Positions 6,248 to 7,024 of a stretch of DNA of 7,024 bases are shown piece by piece. Positions within the stretch are counted from its first letter, which is position 1. Each line of letters begins with the position of its first letter. Source of the DNA: Ruminococcaceae bacterium UBA5397 (GTDB lineage Bacteria > Bacillota > Clostridia > Oscillospirales > Acutalibacteraceae). Made by a program: the position numbers and the translations under genes. The DNA lies in contig DHOF01000052.1 in the NCBI GenBank assembly GCA_002411615.1, positions 21,064-28,087 on the forward strand, written 5' to 3'. The notes below the pieces were generated by a model that saw nothing but the letters and a program-made list of their open reading frames with translations, was not told the DNA's origin and ran no database searches.

Positions 6248-6290
6248 ATTGCACATGCCTTTTGCAAAAAATCCGGAAATATTGGAGAAG

Positions 6291-6296
6291 AAAGGA
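6291..6296 (+). promoter_or_regulatory. Ribosome binding site supporting the GTG start of the GT2 gene
   Basis: AAAGGA lies 9 nt before GTG 6306. The upstream in-frame ATG at 6255 lies only 7 nt beyond the -10 box and so would be essentially leaderless, which makes the GTG the more likely start. Confidence 0.6.
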
Positions 6297-6305
6297 CGGA
6301 TCACA

Positions 6306-7024
6306 GTGGCGTTTTGTGTTGAAAATCCCGAGATCAGCGTCATCGTGCCGGTCTATAATGTGGGAGAGTTTGTTGAGAAGTGCATTTCTACGCTTGCGGA
6401 ACAGTCGATTAAGGTTCCTTATGAAATTCTTGCAGTGAATGACGGAAGTACGGATGAGTCTTTAAAGATATTACAGAACATGGAACAAAAATATTCTAAT
6501 GTCTGCATCTTGAATCAAAAAAATTCAGGCGTTTCAGTTGCACGGCAAAATGGCCTCAAGCAGGCGCGGGGAAAGTATATTTGCTTTGTAGATGGAGATG
6601 ATTATGTATCGAGGAAGTATCTCGAAAAGCTTTATCAGGCGTGTAAAAAAAATGATGCTCAGATCGCTTGCTGTTCCTATGATTGGCATTTTGTTTTTAG
6701 CGGATTTTATTTGCCGTATCCATTCCGAGCTTATCATGTGATGAATACCGAAAAGGGATTGCAGAAGCTGATTCGTGATTATCAGATTCAGAGCTTTTGG
6801 TGGAGCAAGATGATAGAGAAAAGCGTGATTATCGCGTCTCATGTAACTTTTCCCAAAATGTGTTTTGAAGATTTGGCAGTTCTGCACCGGGTTTTTGCCT
6901 GTGCGGATAAAGTCGTTTTGATTCCAAATGGACTTTACTATTATAATGTCCATACGGAAAGCACGCTTGGAACTATGAACCCGCAGAAAATCTGTGATTA
7001 CATACGGGCAGTGGCAATGGTTCG
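6306..7024 (+). CDS. Family 2 glycosyltransferase (3' end outside window)
   Basis: The reading frame stays open from 6306 to the window end (239 codons). It opens with ISVIVPVYN (10-18), the GT-A nucleotide-binding strand. NDGSTDES follows (45-52), then NSGVSVARQNGLKQARGKYICFVDGDDYV, whose DGDD at 96-99 carries the DXD metal/UDP-sugar motif. FEDL (E188, D189) lies where family members have the acidic pair with the catalytic base. All core GT2 residues are therefore present in this part. Relatives transfer sugars from nucleotide-sugar donors in capsule, exopolysaccharide or teichoic-acid assembly in the cytoplasm; donor and acceptor cannot be told. No membrane span is seen so far. The GTG start at 6306 is preferred for its AAAGGA (6291-6296) at 9 nt and its fit to the family N-terminus. 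An in-frame ATG at 6255 and TTG at 6282 are alternatives. It follows its own promoter and may begin a surface-polysaccharide operon beyond the window. Confidence 0.9.
   Translation, partial: MAFCVENPEISVIVPVYNVGEFVEKCISTLAEQSIKVPYEILAVNDGSTDESLKILQNMEQKYSNVCILNQKNSGVSVARQNGLKQARGKYICFVDGDDYVSRKYLEKLYQACKKNDAQIACCSYDWHFVFSGFYLPYPFRAYHVMNTEKGLQKLIRDYQIQSFWWSKMIEKSVIIASHVTFPKMCFEDLAVLHRVFACADKVVLIPNGLYYYNVHTESTLGTMNPQKICDYIRAVAMV

Noticed and set aside
6260..6269. TTTTGCAAAA palindrome in the GT2 leader
   Set aside because: It is a short AT-rich palindrome in an AT-rich leader, expected by chance, with no second copy or promoter overlap to suggest an operator.
6534..6953. Minus-strand open frame of 139 codons opposite the GT2 gene
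   Set aside because: It is antisense to a GT2 frame with all core motifs, and no family resemblance is visible.

Overview
The window looks like a housekeeping and cell-envelope segment of a low-to-moderate GC Gram-positive chromosome, most likely class Clostridia (Bacillota). The basis is inference from several things: strong AGGAGG-type ribosome sites paired with TTG and GTG starts, consensus TATAAT promoters, a ThiI without a rhodanese domain next to its own cysteine desulfurase, an MGDG-synthase-type glycosyltransferase, and a VanW/PG_binding_4 protein. I cannot name genus or species from the sequence alone. I see no mobile element, CRISPR array, tRNA or rRNA.

Left part (1-2988, minus strand): a three-gene operon read right to left, made of a NifS/IscS-type cysteine desulfurase, then thiI, then cinA (cut by the window start). 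A near-consensus promoter (TTGCTT-17-TATAAT) sits just upstream of the desulfurase. The first two genes form a sulfur relay. The desulfurase takes sulfur from cysteine as a persulfide, and ThiI places it on tRNA as 4-thiouridine and may also supply thiazole synthesis. CinA is a nucleotide-processing or damage-related enzyme that seems to be co-transcribed.

Middle (3117-4450, minus strand): a single-gene unit for a processive-type diacylglycerol/UDP-sugar glycosyltransferase (MGDG synthase family, UgtP-like). It has its own extended -10 promoter and a strong intrinsic terminator with a 13-bp stem and a T6 tail. That terminator insulates the desulfurase operon downstream.

Right part (4490-7024, plus strand): a divergent VanW-family membrane-anchored protein with a PG_binding_4 domain and a Ser/Asn/Gly-rich tail, ended by a 13-bp-stem terminator. 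A separate promoter and a family 2 glycosyltransferase follow, running off the window end. These two genes and the divergent glycolipid enzyme suggest envelope or surface-polysaccharide functions.

The most interesting non-coding signals lie in the 208-bp divergent intergenic region. An 8-bp perfect dyad overlaps the -35 box and spacer of the vanW promoter. Between that promoter and the vanW start, the leader can form two mutually exclusive hairpins, one of which hides the ribosome binding site. Everything else appears ordinary. I found no clear evidence of a wholly new multi-gene system.
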